In this document: positions 44,255 to 53,351 of the stretch, piece after piece
How the letters are laid out: each line of letters opens with the position of its first letter
Numbering within the stretch: position 1 is the first letter of the stretch
Assembly: GCA_020846005.1 (NCBI GenBank)
Contig: JADLEQ010000025.1
Location: 1 to 64,000 of the forward strand
Direction of reading: 5' to 3'
Length of the DNA stretch: 64,000 nt
Source: Polyangiaceae bacterium
GTDB lineage: Bacteria; Myxococcota_A; Polyangia; Polyangiales; Polyangiaceae
The notes under the pieces: model-generated
The model's input: the letters and a program-made list of their open reading frames with translations, nothing else
The model's database searches: none
What the model was told of the DNA's origin: nothing
Program-made: the position numbers and the translations under genes

Positions 44255-45463
44255 TCACTCGATCTTCGTCTCGCAGCCGAACACGATGTCGACCTTCCCC
44301 TGCGTGTCGGCCTTCACGGTGTCACACGTCGCCCCGCAGAGTAGGATCTGCGACTTGTCTGCGGAGTACTGCCACCCCGTCGTGCAGTCGGACGCCGAGG
44401 GATCCTTGAAGATGTCCTGCGGCGGGCCGCCGCCGCCCGGCGTGTAGACGACGTTCACCTTGCCGAGGTCGAGCTGGCTGCCGTCCGGCGGTGCGGGGAT
44501 CGGGTACGAGCAGGACAGCGCCGCGCCGCTGATCGCCGCCAGGGCGTCTGCGAACGCCTGCCCGAGATCCGGCGCCGTGGTCATGTCGAAGTGGCAGTAG
44601 TTGGGGCCGCTGTCGCTGCACCCGGGGCTGGCCGTGCCCCCGACGGACGCCATCTGCGAGAGCGTGTTGCGCGCCGCCTCGCTGCCCGGTGAGCCGACGA
44701 CGAACGTCCGCACGCCGCCCGCCGCGGCGTTCTGCACCTGCGAGACGAGCGCCGCCGTCTGCTGTGCGTTGATCGGATTCGAGCCCGTCCCGTTGCACCC
44801 GAGCGCGTAGGTCGGGATGCCGTCGGTGATCAGCACCACGAACTTGTTCCCCGGGAGCGTGCTCGCCACGACGTGGTTCAGGCCGAGGAGATAGCCGTCG
44901 TGGGTCGGTGTGCCGCCCTCGGCCGACTGCGCCTGGAAGGACTGCTGCAGCGAGGCGCGCTGGTTCTGATCCAGCAGCCCGAGCGACACGTCGATCTGGG
45001 AATCGATGCACGAGCCGAAGAGCGGGTTGGTGTCGGGATAGAACACGACGCCCACCGCGTAGTCGTTCGGCATCTGCGCCATCGCCGTCCCCAGCGCTGA
45101 ACGTGTGACTTGCCACTTCGATCCGCCGCCGCCTGGGGCCGAGTCGTTCATCGAGCCGCTGGTGTCGACCACGAGCATCAGCAGTGGCGGGAGGCGGTCC
45201 GCTGTCTTCGACGCGCTCGCGCACCCGGCGTCGGCCGATCCGCCACTGCCCGAGTCGAGCTGGAGCCCCCCACCGCTGGCCGCGGAGCCACCCGTCCCTG
45301 CGAAGCCACCCGGCCCGCCGCCACCCGCTGCGGCGCCCCCTGCCCCCGTCGCGCCCGAGCCGCCGGTGCCGTAGAGGTCTCGCTCGTTCTGTTCGTTCGA
45401 CGCGCTCGAGCAGGCGAGCGCGACAGCGAGCGGGACCGTGACCGGGAGTGAGCGCAGCGACAT
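44255..45463 (-). CDS. Lipoprotein with von Willebrand factor A domain
   Basis: 402 aa. The signal peptide ends VALACS (Cys18). A Gly/Ala/Ser linker (about 33-80) leads to a vWA domain with an intact MIDAS motif DTSGSMN (about 101-107), a Thr/Asp pair in EGGTPTHDGY, and VLITDGIPTYA. The C-terminus has several Cys residues (SCSYPIP, DCTTGW, CGATC). ATG 45463 has AAGGAGG 5 nt upstream. It is probably a surface metal-dependent adhesion or assembly protein. Domain and linker style are common in myxobacterial exported proteins. Confidence 0.9.
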   Translation of the reverse strand: MSLRSLPVTVPLAVALACSSASNEQNERDLYGTGGSGATGAGGAAAGGGGPGGFAGTGGSAASGGGLQLDSGSGGSADAGCASASKTADRLPPLLMLVVDTSGSMNDSAPGGGGSKWQVTRSALGTAMAQMPNDYAVGVVFYPDTNPLFGSCIDSQIDVSLGLLDQNQRASLQQSFQAQSAEGGTPTHDGYLLGLNHVVASTLPGNKFVVLITDGIPTYALGCNGTGSNPINAQQTAALVSQVQNAAAGGVRTFVVGSPGSEAARNTLSQMASVGGTASPGCSDSGPNYCHFDMTTAPDLGQAFADALAAISGAALSCSYPIPAPPDGSQLDLGKVNVVYTPGGGGPPQDIFKDPSASDCTTGWQYSADKSQILLCGATCDTVKADTQGKVDIVFGCETKIE

Positions 45464-45608
45464 GGGGCCTCCTTGCCGCGGAGCTTACCCCGCGGGCGTC
45501 GCCCCGCCACGCCTCCCTTCCGCCCCCCGTCCGCGCGTGCCCCCTGCTCCCACCGGGCCCCGGCCCGTGGGCGAGCCGAGCGGGAAGATTCCGCCGCGGC
45601 GGTCGCCC

Positions 45609-46265
45609 TCAGCCGTCCCGGCCGTAGGTGCCCGTCAGATCGTTCGGGAGGAAGTGGCGCATCCGCTCCCGCTTCACCGAGAGGTAGCCCGCCGAGTGCG
45701 CGTTCGCGGCGATCAGGAGCGGGATCCGGCGCTCGACGGTCACGCCCAGCTCCTGGAGCCGCTCGACCTTCTCCGGGTTGTTGGTCATCAGCTCGACCGA
45801 CGCCACGCCGAGATCCGCCAGCATGGCCGCAGCCACGCCGTACTCCCGCGCGTCCACCGGCAGGTGGAGCAGCTCGTTGGCCTCGATCGTGTCGGCGCCG
45901 GCCGCCTGGAGCGCGTACGCCCGGACCTTGTTCGCGAGGCCGATCCCGCGACCCTCCTGCCGCAGGTACAGCACCACCCCGCGCCCGCGCCGAGCCACCT
46001 CGGCCTGCGCCCGGTGCAGCTGCTCCCGGCAGTCGCACTTCAGCGATCCGAGCACCTCGCTCGTCAAGCACTCGGAGTGCACGCGGACCGGCACCGCCCG
46101 CTCGCCCCGCACGTCTCCCATCACCAGCGCGAGGTGCTCGTCGCTGAGGTCGGGGTGCGCGGACGGATCACTCCACCGGAAGACGTGGAGCTGGAAGACT
46201 CCGAAGCGAGTCGGCAAGGGAGACTGGGCCAGCGGTTCGAGACGACGGTCGGCGACTGCGTGCAT
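45609..46265 (-). CDS. ribA: GTP cyclohydrolase II
   Basis: 218 aa from ATG 46265, close to the family's usual 195-220. It opens GTP in the first step of riboflavin synthesis. The zinc-binding Cys are in SECLTSEVLGSLKCDCREQL, the substrate loop is QEGRGIGLANK, and TNNPEKV is present. AGGTGAAGGTG precedes ATG 46265 at a good distance, but ATG 46298 and GTG-type starts to 46322 would add up to 19 residues. No ribB domain is attached. ribF lies about 1.3 kb away on the other strand, so two flavin genes are near each other without forming an operon. Confidence 0.93.
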   Translation of the reverse strand: MHAVADRRLEPLAQSPLPTRFGVFQLHVFRWSDPSAHPDLSDEHLALVMGDVRGERAVPVRVHSECLTSEVLGSLKCDCREQLHRAQAEVARRGRGVVLYLRQEGRGIGLANKVRAYALQAAGADTIEANELLHLPVDAREYGVAAAMLADLGVASVELMTNNPEKVERLQELGVTVERRIPLLIAANAHSAGYLSVKRERMRHFLPNDLTGTYGRDG

Positions 46266-46359
46266 GTCGTTCACCTTCACCTGAGCGCTCGGGAACATGG
46301 GCGCGTGCCCCCGGGAGGTCAAGCGTGGCGCCGAGCGCGCGCCGCGGCCGCCGGGGCGC

Positions 46360-47466
46360 TCACGCGGGCCGGGCGACCCCCGCCCCGGAGCACAGCTCGA
46401 TCAGCGTCTGCTCCACGCAGGCCGTGTCCGTCCGGCGCGAGCCGCCCTTCAGCGCGAAGTCGAGGCGCGCGAGCGTCTCCAGCCACCGCTCGAGATCGGC
46501 GCGCGGGATCCGGCGCGCCTGGTCGACGACCTCGCGCGCCTTGAACGGCGGGGCGCCGGCCGCGACGGCTGCGCCCTCGGCGTCGGCTCGCCGGCGGAGC
46601 GCGGACTCGGCAGCGAGGAGCTGGCGGGTCGTCCGCGCGAGCATGCCGACCAGCTTCGGGCCGCTCTCCGAGGCGTCGACCGCAGCGTGGGCGGCGAGCG
46701 TTCGCCCCAGGTCCCGCCGGGACAGCGCGCCTACGAGCTCCCAGACGGTCGCCGCCGGGGTCCGCTCGAGGCACGCCGCGACGTGCTCCTCGGTGACCTC
46801 TGCGCCGGGGCCCGCGTACAGGGTGATGCGCTCCACGGCGTCCGCGAGCGGCCCGAGCTGGGTACCGGCGAGCCCCACGATGAGCTCTGCGACGCGCGTG
46901 GACATCGGGTTCCCGTGCTGCTTCGCGGCGCGCGCGACCCACCCTGGCAGGGCGTTGCGGTGGGGGGCCGAGCACTCGACCAGGGCGCCCGCCGCGCGCG
47001 CGGCCGTGAAGAGCCGCCGGCGGCCGTCGAGGCGCTCGGCCGCGAGCACGAGGAGCGTCGAAGGGCTCGGGGCGGCGAGGTACTCCGCCAGCCGGTCGAG
47101 CTCGCCGAGCGGCTCGGCGCGCGCGCCGTCCTGGCGGCCCTTCCCAGCCTTGGCGCGCGTGGGCTTCGCCGCGGCGGCGCCTCGCGAACCGCGGGCGTCC
47201 GGCTCCCACCGCTCGAGCGAGCGGACCACGACGAGCCGGCGCCTCGCGAGCATGGGAAGGGTCCGGACGGCATCCAGGACCGTTTCGACGCGGGCCTCGC
47301 CGGCGACCAGGTGATCCTCGTTCAGGCCCGGCACTCCACCCTCGAGCGCGGCGGCGCGCGCCGCCGCGAGCACCTCTCGGACGAGCACCAGCTCCGCTCC
47401 CACGAGCAGGTAGACGGGCCGCGCCTTCCCTGCCCGGAGCTCGGCCACCGCTTCGTCGGGGTTCAC
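46360..47466 (-). CDS. holA: DNA polymerase III delta subunit
   Basis: 368 aa, GTG start at 47466. The N-terminal ATPase-like fold begins with RPVYLLVGAELVLVREVLAA, followed by LPMLARRRLVVVRSLERW. Then comes a charged insertion (about 95-115), LLVLAAERLDGRRRLF, and the C-terminal collar region (LVGMLARTTRQLLAAESALR and WLETLARLDFALKGG). It loads the beta clamp as the clamp-opening wrench. The Lys/Arg insertion (PTRAKAGKGRQDGARAE) is longer than usual. It is divergent from ribF. Confidence 0.9.
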   Translation of the reverse strand: MNPDEAVAELRAGKARPVYLLVGAELVLVREVLAAARAAALEGGVPGLNEDHLVAGEARVETVLDAVRTLPMLARRRLVVVRSLERWEPDARGSRGAAAAKPTRAKAGKGRQDGARAEPLGELDRLAEYLAAPSPSTLLVLAAERLDGRRRLFTAARAAGALVECSAPHRNALPGWVARAAKQHGNPMSTRVAELIVGLAGTQLGPLADAVERITLYAGPGAEVTEEHVAACLERTPAATVWELVGALSRRDLGRTLAAHAAVDASESGPKLVGMLARTTRQLLAAESALRRRADAEGAAVAAGAPPFKAREVVDQARRIPRADLERWLETLARLDFALKGGSRRTDTACVEQTLIELCSGAGVARPA

Positions 47467-47603
47467 GGGTCGCCGGCATAGGGCGGACGATCCGCGGGCG
47501 CAACGCGCCGAGGTGCGCGCGAGCCGCGCCCGCGGCCGGCCTCGCCGGCCGGGGCCGCCCCGCCTTGGCTCGCTCGCGCCGGCCGTAGTAGAGCGCGCGC
47601 CGC

Positions 47604-48569
47604 GTGGACGATCGCCGCCCCACGAGCCCGCCGTCTCTCGTCGTCATCGGCAATTTCGATGGCGTGCATCGCGGGCACGCCGCGGTCTTGCGCGCTGCCT
47701 CCGAGCTCGCGCAGCGGGCGCGGCTCACCCCCACGCTGCTCACGTTCGATCCCCACCCGGTCGAGGTCCTGCGAGGTCCCGAGGCGGTGACCCGGCTCAC
47801 CTCGACGCCGCGGAAGGTCGAGCTCGTGGAGCGCTCGTTCCCAGGCTTCCGCGTGGTGGTCGAGCCCTTCACTCACGAGCTGGCCAGCGTGGCGGCGGCC
47901 GATTTCGCCCGTGGGATCCTCGCCGAACGGCTGGCGGCTCGCCACGTCGTCGTGGGGGAGGACTTCTGCTTCGGTCGCGGGAGATCGGGCGACGTGACGC
48001 TCCTCCGCACGCTCGGGGCCGGCCTCGGCTTCGAGGTGCACGCCCAGGCGCTCGTCGGCGACGCCACAGGGATCTGGTCCAGCAGCCGCGCGCGCCAGGC
48101 GCTCGCGACCGGAGAGCTGGCGGCGCTCGAGTCCATCCTGGGCCGCCCCCACTCGGTCGCCGGGCGGGTCGTCGAGGGCGCGCGCCGGGGCCGGACGCTC
48201 GGCTTCCCGACGGCGAACGTCGCCGACCTCCGCGAGGCGCTGCCGCCGGATGGCGTGTACGCCTGCGCGGTGGACGTCCCGGACCCGGCGGGTGGTGCGC
48301 GCGCCGCGCTCCATCGAGGCGTCGCGAACCTGGGGGTACGCCCCACGCTGGGCGGGGGCGGAGCGCGCGTGCTCGAGGTCCACTTGATCGACTTCTCGGG
48401 AGATCTCTACGGGCGCACGCTCCGCGCGCACCTCGTCGCCCGGCTCCGCGAGGAGCGCCGCTTCGACGGCCTGCCGGCGCTGACCGCCCAGATCGCTCGG
48501 GACACGGCCGACGCGCGGGCCGCGCTCGAGCACCGTGTGCCCGATCCGGACGCGCGCGGCTGGTACTGA
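47604..48569 (+). CDS. ribF: Bifunctional riboflavin kinase / FAD synthetase
   Basis: 321 aa, GTG start. The N-terminal FMN adenylyltransferase half has VVIGNFDGVHRGH (12-24), FDPHPVEVL and VVGEDFCFGRGRSGD. The C-terminal flavokinase half has GRRGRTLGFPTANV-type block and GVYACAV, then GVANLGVRPT. It converts riboflavin to FMN and FAD. A TAGTAGAGC run (47586-47594) sits 9 nt before the start and may contain the -10. There is no Shine-Dalgarno. The next plus-strand gene begins 41 bp downstream. Confidence 0.95.
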   Translation: MDDRRPTSPPSLVVIGNFDGVHRGHAAVLRAASELAQRARLTPTLLTFDPHPVEVLRGPEAVTRLTSTPRKVELVERSFPGFRVVVEPFTHELASVAAADFARGILAERLAARHVVVGEDFCFGRGRSGDVTLLRTLGAGLGFEVHAQALVGDATGIWSSSRARQALATGELAALESILGRPHSVAGRVVEGARRGRTLGFPTANVADLREALPPDGVYACAVDVPDPAGGARAALHRGVANLGVRPTLGGGGARVLEVHLIDFSGDLYGRTLRAHLVARLREERRFDGLPALTAQIARDTADARAALEHRVPDPDARGWY

Positions 48570-48598
48570 GGCCCTGACGTGACGAGGCGAGGCGGGTG

Positions 48599-48604
48599 TA
48601 GGAT
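48599..48604 (+). promoter_or_regulatory. Putative -10 hexamer, leaderless start at 48611
   Basis: TAGGAT lies 6 nt before GTG 48611, with no Shine-Dalgarno. Confidence 0.4.
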
Positions 48605-48610
48605 GCTCGC

Positions 48611-49570
48611 GTGAGCCATGATCTCTCTGCGCGGCGTAAGCTCGAGGCCCGCGCCCGGCGCCTGGGGGTCGTGCGCCCCGATCTGCTGACGCTCGACGAG
48701 CTCGAGGCGGAGGTGGCGCGCCTCACGGCGGCAGAGACACCTCGCCCCGAGCGCCCGAAGGGCTGGCTCGGCGTCGCGCGTGACCTGCTCGCGAGCGTCG
48801 TGGAGCAGGGCCTGCACCTGCCGGACGCCGCGGCGCTGATCCGCGGCGACACGCGGCCCCTCGAGCGCAAGCCTATCGCGCCCGTCCCGACGGTCACGCT
48901 CGCCGAGATCTACGCTGCGCAAGGGCACACGGCGCGCGCGCTCGCGACCGTCGACGAGGTCCTCGCGCGAGAGCCAGCGCATGAGGCGGCGCAGCGGCTG
49001 CAGCGCCGCCTGCGGGCAGCGCTCGCCGAGAAGGAGGCGCGCCACGCTTCGCGGGCGTCTGGTGCGACAGCGCCGACCGCGCCGCCGCCGGCGGAGGACT
49101 CGCCTCGGCACGTGGGCGACTCGCCACCCGCGTCGCCCGTCGAGGTCTCCTCTCTCGCCGCTGGGGCGCCGCCGCCTCCCGGCGAACCGCTGGCGCCGCC
49201 CGGCGAGGCGGGCGCTGCCGCCGAGTGTCCGGCGCTGGCGTCCCCTCGCCTCCACCTGCTCTCGCTCGCGGCGGGCGAGATCTGGGCGTCGTGGGATCTG
49301 GGGGGCCTCGGCTGCGCCGCTGCGCGGCTCGAGGTCGTGCACTTCGAGGCGCACCCCGCCGGCGCCCAGCGCGTGGACGCCGCCGCGCAGCTCGCGGAGC
49401 CGACCGGCGCGCAGCGGTTCCTGCGCCCCGCCCGCGCCGTCTCGCGCGCGAGGCTCGTCCTGTCGGCGACCGGGCGGACGCTCGTGGTCGCGGTCGACGA
49501 GCTCGCTCAGCCGCGCGCGGGAGATCCCGAGACGCGCGCGGCGTTCGAGCGGGCACGCGCGCGCCGGTGA
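48611..49570 (+). CDS. Uncharacterised protein with TPR-like segment and C-terminal beta domain
   Basis: 319 aa. An N-terminal helical block (ARRKLEARARRLGVVRPDLLTLDELEAEVARL) is followed by PTVTLAEIYAAQGHTARALATVDEVLAREPAHEAAQRLQRRL (about 92-135), which reads as a single TPR-like hairpin. A Pro/Ala-rich linker spans about 145-205. The last 110 residues (LHLLSLAAGEIWASWDLGGLG, LVLSATGRTLVVAVDE) are strand-rich and resemble the DUF4912-like/beta-sandwich 'W.D' type. There is no signal peptide. Function unknown. It precedes the exported protein gene by 55 bp. Confidence 0.75.
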   Translation: MSHDLSARRKLEARARRLGVVRPDLLTLDELEAEVARLTAAETPRPERPKGWLGVARDLLASVVEQGLHLPDAAALIRGDTRPLERKPIAPVPTVTLAEIYAAQGHTARALATVDEVLAREPAHEAAQRLQRRLRAALAEKEARHASRASGATAPTAPPPAEDSPRHVGDSPPASPVEVSSLAAGAPPPPGEPLAPPGEAGAAAECPALASPRLHLLSLAAGEIWASWDLGGLGCAAARLEVVHFEAHPAGAQRVDAAAQLAEPTGAQRFLRPARAVSRARLVLSATGRTLVVAVDELAQPRAGDPETRAAFERARARR

Positions 49571-49625
49571 ACGGCGCTGGCGACCGACCGCGCAACTCGG
49601 CGCGGCGGAGGCCGACGCGGGAGAC

Positions 49626-50627
49626 ATGCAGCGCCGAATCGTCCGTTCCGTCTTCGCGAGCCTCGTCCTCGGCTTGGGCGGCATCTCGCTCGCGAGCCGT
49701 GCCGCCGCGTCCGGTCCGGCGGTCGCGATCCGGTCGCGCCTGCAGGAGGTGGGGAGGTCGCGCACCGCGACCACGGCCGTCGTCGAGCTCGAGTGGCCGC
49801 TCGGGCGCGATCAGGGCGCGCCGGAGGGGCGTCCGTTCATGGCTCCCCGCCAGGCGCGATCCCAGGTCCCGCCGGCCGCGCCCGTCGATGAGGCGTCGCC
49901 GCCTCCCCCCGAGCCGCCACCCTCGTCGCGGACCGGCCCCGGTCGACCGGCGATCCTCGTGACGCCTCGGCTCGCGCGAGCGGCGCTGCGAGCGGCGTCG
50001 CGCGCGGCGGGCGCCGGGGAGAGCTGGGCCCGCCTCGCCGACCTGGCCGGGCGAGCGCGCTCCAGCGCCCTGCTGCCCGAGCTGCGGCTGGCGGGGGGCC
50101 GCACGACGGACGAGGCGCTGCGCTTCGCGCCGACGGTCGACGACCCGGGGCGGTACACGGCGACCGGCGAGGCGCGGCTGTTCTTCGAGGCGCGCCTCGC
50201 GTGGCGGCTGGATCGTCTCGTGTTCGCGGACGAGGAGCTCGGCGTCGAGCGCCTGCGCGGCGCGTGGCTCGCCGCGCGCGCCGCCCTCGCCCGCCAGGTC
50301 CTCGGGGCGCTCGTCGCGTGGCAGCGGGCCGCGCTCCGGGTCGCGGACGCGGACCTCGACGACGCGAGCCGCGCCGAGGCGCTCGTCGACGCCGTCGAGG
50401 CCGAGATCACCCTGGACCTGCTCACCGGCGGCTGGTTCAGCCGCAACGTGCGGAGCGTGACGGCGGGCACGCAGACGCACCCGGGCCCGGGCGCCCACGC
50501 GGCGGTCCCCGGCCCGGCGGCGCGGTGTGCTCGCGGGGGCGCCGGCGCTGAGTGGAGCGGCTTGGTGGCGCGGCGGGCCGCGAGTAGACTTCTCGGTGGC
50601 TCGTGCGTCCGGCCCATGTGCGCGTGA
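49626..50627 (+). CDS. Exported Ala/Arg-rich protein of unknown function, C-terminus doubtful
   Basis: Up to 333 aa. The signal peptide (RSVFASLVLGLGGISLASRAAA) is followed by LQEVGRSRTATTAVVELEWPL, then a Pro-rich linker (about 85-110). A mostly helical domain (VTPRLARAALRAASRAAG, FEARLAWRLDRLVFADEELGVERL) ends at TGGWFSR (about residue 275). The last 55 residues (from about 50450) are Gly/Ala/Arg/Cys-rich and unlike the rest, and a good promoter for the next gene sits inside them at 50562-50590. The true end may be nearer 50455, through a frameshift, so the annotated end is uncertain. Confidence 0.6.
   Translation: MQRRIVRSVFASLVLGLGGISLASRAAASGPAVAIRSRLQEVGRSRTATTAVVELEWPLGRDQGAPEGRPFMAPRQARSQVPPAAPVDEASPPPPEPPPSSRTGPGRPAILVTPRLARAALRAASRAAGAGESWARLADLAGRARSSALLPELRLAGGRTTDEALRFAPTVDDPGRYTATGEARLFFEARLAWRLDRLVFADEELGVERLRGAWLAARAALARQVLGALVAWQRAALRVADADLDDASRAEALVDAVEAEITLDLLTGGWFSRNVRSVTAGTQTHPGPGAHAAVPGPAARCARGGAGAEWSGLVARRAASRLLGGSCVRPMCA
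50562..50590 (+). promoter_or_regulatory. Sigma-70-type promoter for the lipoprotein gene at 50680
   Basis: TTGGTG (50562-50567), 17 bp, TAGACT (50585-50590). It is the best -35/-10 pair seen in the window. It overlaps the doubtful 3' part of the preceding open frame and would give a leader of about 80 nt with AAGGAA before ATG 50680. Confidence 0.5.
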
Positions 50628-50679
50628 GGGTGGTCCTCCGTTCACACGGGGCGGTCGCTAGCGGCCTCCAAGGAAGCCC

Positions 50680-51102
50680 ATGCGCATCGAACCGCTCGTC
50701 CTCGCCACGCTCGTAACGGTCGCTCCCCTGCTCGCGTGCAAGGGCGCGAAGAAGGTGAGCGAGTGCAACGCGTTCATCGAGAGGGTCAACACGGGCATCA
50801 AGGAGGTCGAGTCCGCCACGAAGGGCGATGATCCGGCGAGCTTCGAGAAGGCGGCGGGGGCCTACGACAAGCTGGGCGCGGACGTCGGGGCGATGAGCTT
50901 CGACACCCCGGAGCTGAAGGCGCACGCTGCTTCGTACAAGGCGATGTGCGACTCCGCGGCGAAGACCTTGCGTGAGGTGAGCGCCGCGCTGGCCAAGGAG
51001 GACATCAAGGCCGCGACGGACGCCCAGGGGAACTTCGCCACGCTCGAGAAGCAGGAGAACGAGCTCGTGGCGAAGGTCAACGGCTTCTGCACGGGCCAGT
51101 GA
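50680..51102 (+). CDS. Small helical lipoprotein
   Basis: 140 aa. The signal peptide ends TVAPLLACKG (Cys20). The mature part is a helical bundle-like sequence of 120 residues: SECNAFIERVNTGIKEVESATKG, FEKAAGAYDKLGADVGAM and SYKAMCDSAAKTLREVSAAL. There are three further Cys residues (SECN, AMCD and GFCTG). The pattern resembles small myxobacterial outer-membrane lipoproteins of unknown function. ATG 50680 has AAGGAA nearby. Its stop overlaps the GTG start of the amidase gene by 4 nt. Confidence 0.82.
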   Translation: MRIEPLVLATLVTVAPLLACKGAKKVSECNAFIERVNTGIKEVESATKGDDPASFEKAAGAYDKLGADVGAMSFDTPELKAHAASYKAMCDSAAKTLREVSAALAKEDIKAATDAQGNFATLEKQENELVAKVNGFCTGQ

Positions 51103-52544
51103 GTCCGCTCGAGCTCACGCTGACCGAGCTGACGGCCGCGCTTCGCCGGCGCGAGGTGTCGGCCGCGGAGGTCATGCGCGAGACGCTCGCTCGCATCGAC
51201 GCCAGTCACGACGCGCTGAACGCGATCGTCGCGCGGCGTGACCCGGAGCAGTGTGTGGCGGACGCGCGGGCGGCGGACGAGCGCCTCGCGCGCGGCGAGG
51301 GGCGCCCGCTCGAGGGCGTCCCGCTCGCCGTGAAGGATCTCGAAGACGCGGCGGGGCTCCCCACGTCGCACGGCTCCCGGCTGTTCGCGGGTCGCGTGGC
51401 GTCGCGCAGCTCCGTGCAGGTCGAGCGGCTGGTCGCGGCCGGCGCCGTCGTCGTGGGGAAGACGAACGCGCCCGAGCTCGGCTCGGCCGCCATCACGAAG
51501 AACCTCGTCTTCGGCGTGACGCGCTCCCCCTGGGACGGCGAGCGCTCGCCCGGGGGCTCGAGCGGCGGCGCGGCGGCCGCGCTGGCAGGCGAGGTCGTCC
51601 CGCTGGTGACGGCGAGCGACGGGGGCGGGTCGATCCGCATCCCAGCGAGCTTCACCGGAGCGTTCGGGCTCAAGCCGTCGCACGGGCGCATCCCCCGCGG
51701 GCCGCTCGAACGCTGGGACACCAGCATGACGGCGGTCGATGGGCCGCTCACCAAGACGGTCGCCGACGCCGCGCTCTTCCTCGACTGCGTGGCCGGTCCG
51801 AGCCACTACGATCCGGTGAGCCTGCCCTCTCCTGGATACTCCTACCTGGAGCGCCTACGCGAGCCGGCGCCGACCGGCCTGCGCGTCGGCTTCAGCCCCG
51901 ATCTGGGGTACGGGGTCGTACAGTCCGACGTGGCGGCCGTCGTCGAGGAGGCGGCCCGGGCCGTCGGCGCCCTCGGCCATCGGCTCGTGCCCATCGCGGG
52001 CGGCCCGCCGGAGCTGGGGGGCGCTTGGGGGCTGCTCGGTGCGTTCGAGCTCGCGGGGCGCCTCGCGGACGACCTGGACACGCGGCCCGAGCAGCTCTCG
52101 CGCGGCCTGCTGGACACGGTCCGCTTCGCCTCCGCGCTCGGACCGCGCAAGTGGGACGAGATCGCCGAGGCGCGGGCGCGCCTGGTCGAGTGGGTTGCGC
52201 GCACGTTCGAGCAGGTCGATCTGCTGTTGACGCCGACCGTGCCCTTCGACCCGCCGCCCGCCCGCGGTCCATTCCCGAGCGAGGTCGAGGGCAGACTCCT
52301 GCCGACCGCGGCCGTCGCGGTCTTCACCATCCCGTTCAACCTCGCCTGGTGCCCGGCCGCGACCGTGCGGGCGGGCCTCTCGCGCGTGGGGCTGCCGGTG
52401 GGCCTGCAGATCGTCGGGCCGCGGCTCGCCGACGACCTGGTCCTCGCGGTCGCCGCCGCCTTCGAGCGGGCGCGACCCTGGCATCCCGCGTGGCCGTCGC
52501 GGCGCGTCGGCGGGCCCATGGCGGGATCGGATCCGGGGCGCTAG
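51099..52544 (+). CDS. Amidase signature family enzyme
   Basis: 481 aa, the normal length. The Ser-cisSer-Lys triad is present: Lys in LAVKDLED (about residue 78), cis-Ser in SPGGSSGGAAAAL (about 153) and the nucleophile in DGGGSIRIPASFTGAFGLKPS (about 177). Such enzymes hydrolyse amides. Members include GatA, but here the neighbouring gatB/gatC genes are absent, and the C-terminal NLAWCPAATVRAG...GLPVGLQIVG fits a stand-alone amidase. GTG 51099 overlaps the lipoprotein stop (GTGA). The substrate is unknown. Confidence 0.92.
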   Translation: MSPLELTLTELTAALRRREVSAAEVMRETLARIDASHDALNAIVARRDPEQCVADARAADERLARGEGRPLEGVPLAVKDLEDAAGLPTSHGSRLFAGRVASRSSVQVERLVAAGAVVVGKTNAPELGSAAITKNLVFGVTRSPWDGERSPGGSSGGAAAALAGEVVPLVTASDGGGSIRIPASFTGAFGLKPSHGRIPRGPLERWDTSMTAVDGPLTKTVADAALFLDCVAGPSHYDPVSLPSPGYSYLERLREPAPTGLRVGFSPDLGYGVVQSDVAAVVEEAARAVGALGHRLVPIAGGPPELGGAWGLLGAFELAGRLADDLDTRPEQLSRGLLDTVRFASALGPRKWDEIAEARARLVEWVARTFEQVDLLLTPTVPFDPPPARGPFPSEVEGRLLPTAAVAVFTIPFNLAWCPAATVRAGLSRVGLPVGLQIVGPRLADDLVLAVAAAFERARPWHPAWPSRRVGGPMAGSDPGR

Positions 52545-52669
52545 GCTGCCCGAGCGCCCGTTGGCCCGCCCTCCGCGCCGAGCGCGCGGTGCGCTCCGAC
52601 GCTCCGCCCTCGGCCCGCCGCGACCCCTCGCGCGGGGGAGCGGCGAGCGAGCCCCTCCCGAGAACCAGC

Positions 52670-53338
52670 ATGAACGACGACCGACTCGTACCCCTTCGCC
52701 GCAACGCCGACGATCCCATCCACCGGGACGCCGAGAAGCACGATCACGACGAAGGCATGTCCCCGATGGACCCGCCCGACGCCTACTCGCCGCCGACGCT
52801 CGCGGAGTCCGTGCCGTACGAGGAGATGCACCCGTTCCTCCGCGAGCTCCGCGACGAGCACGAGGGCTTCGTCCGCGAGCTCGATACGTTCGACGAGCTG
52901 CTCACCAAGATGCTGGAGGTCGGCATCGATCGTCCGACCTACGAGGCGATGCACTCGTTCTTCGGCGTCGTCGACTCCCAAGTGATCCCGCACAACCGTC
53001 GCGAGGAGCGCGTGCTCTTCCCGCTGTTGGCGGCGCGCCTGCTCGAGCACGGTGAGCACAGCCGCGGCTCGACCAAGACGACCGCGGTCGACGTGCTCGA
53101 GCGCGACCACCTGCAGGTGATCCAGCACTCGGCCGTCATCCTGAACTTCTTCGGCATCGCATCGCACATCCCGGACCCGACCTCGCGAGGGGTCGTGCTC
53201 GAGACGGCCATTCAGCAGGGCAAGGCGCTGGTCGAGATGCTGCGCCTCCACATCTTCCGTGAGGACCACCTCGTCTTCTCGCTCGCCCACCGCTACCTCT
53301 CGACGGAGGAGCTCGACCGGATGCGGTCGCAGCTCTGA
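52670..53338 (+). CDS. Hemerythrin-like domain protein
   Basis: 222 aa. A hydrophilic N-terminal extension of about 55 residues rich in His and Asp (DAEKHDHDEG) precedes a four-helix hemerythrin HHE domain. The iron-ligand-like residues are in MHPFLRELRDEHEGF, HNRREERVLFP, LERDHLQVIQHSAV and LHIFREDHLVF. Such proteins bind O2 or NO, or store iron. The start ATG 52670 is followed by the coding-biased region. The frame upstream is antisense-type noise. The 125-bp spacer after the amidase gene holds no gene. Confidence 0.88.
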   Translation: MNDDRLVPLRRNADDPIHRDAEKHDHDEGMSPMDPPDAYSPPTLAESVPYEEMHPFLRELRDEHEGFVRELDTFDELLTKMLEVGIDRPTYEAMHSFFGVVDSQVIPHNRREERVLFPLLAARLLEHGEHSRGSTKTTAVDVLERDHLQVIQHSAVILNFFGIASHIPDPTSRGVVLETAIQQGKALVEMLRLHIFREDHLVFSLAHRYLSTEELDRMRSQL

Positions 53339-53351
53339 GCCGCCCGCGTCG

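Noticed and set aside
51099-52544. Amidase as GatA of the tRNA amidotransferase
   Set aside because: No gatB or gatC nearby, and it is coupled to a lipoprotein gene. A general amidase is the safer call.
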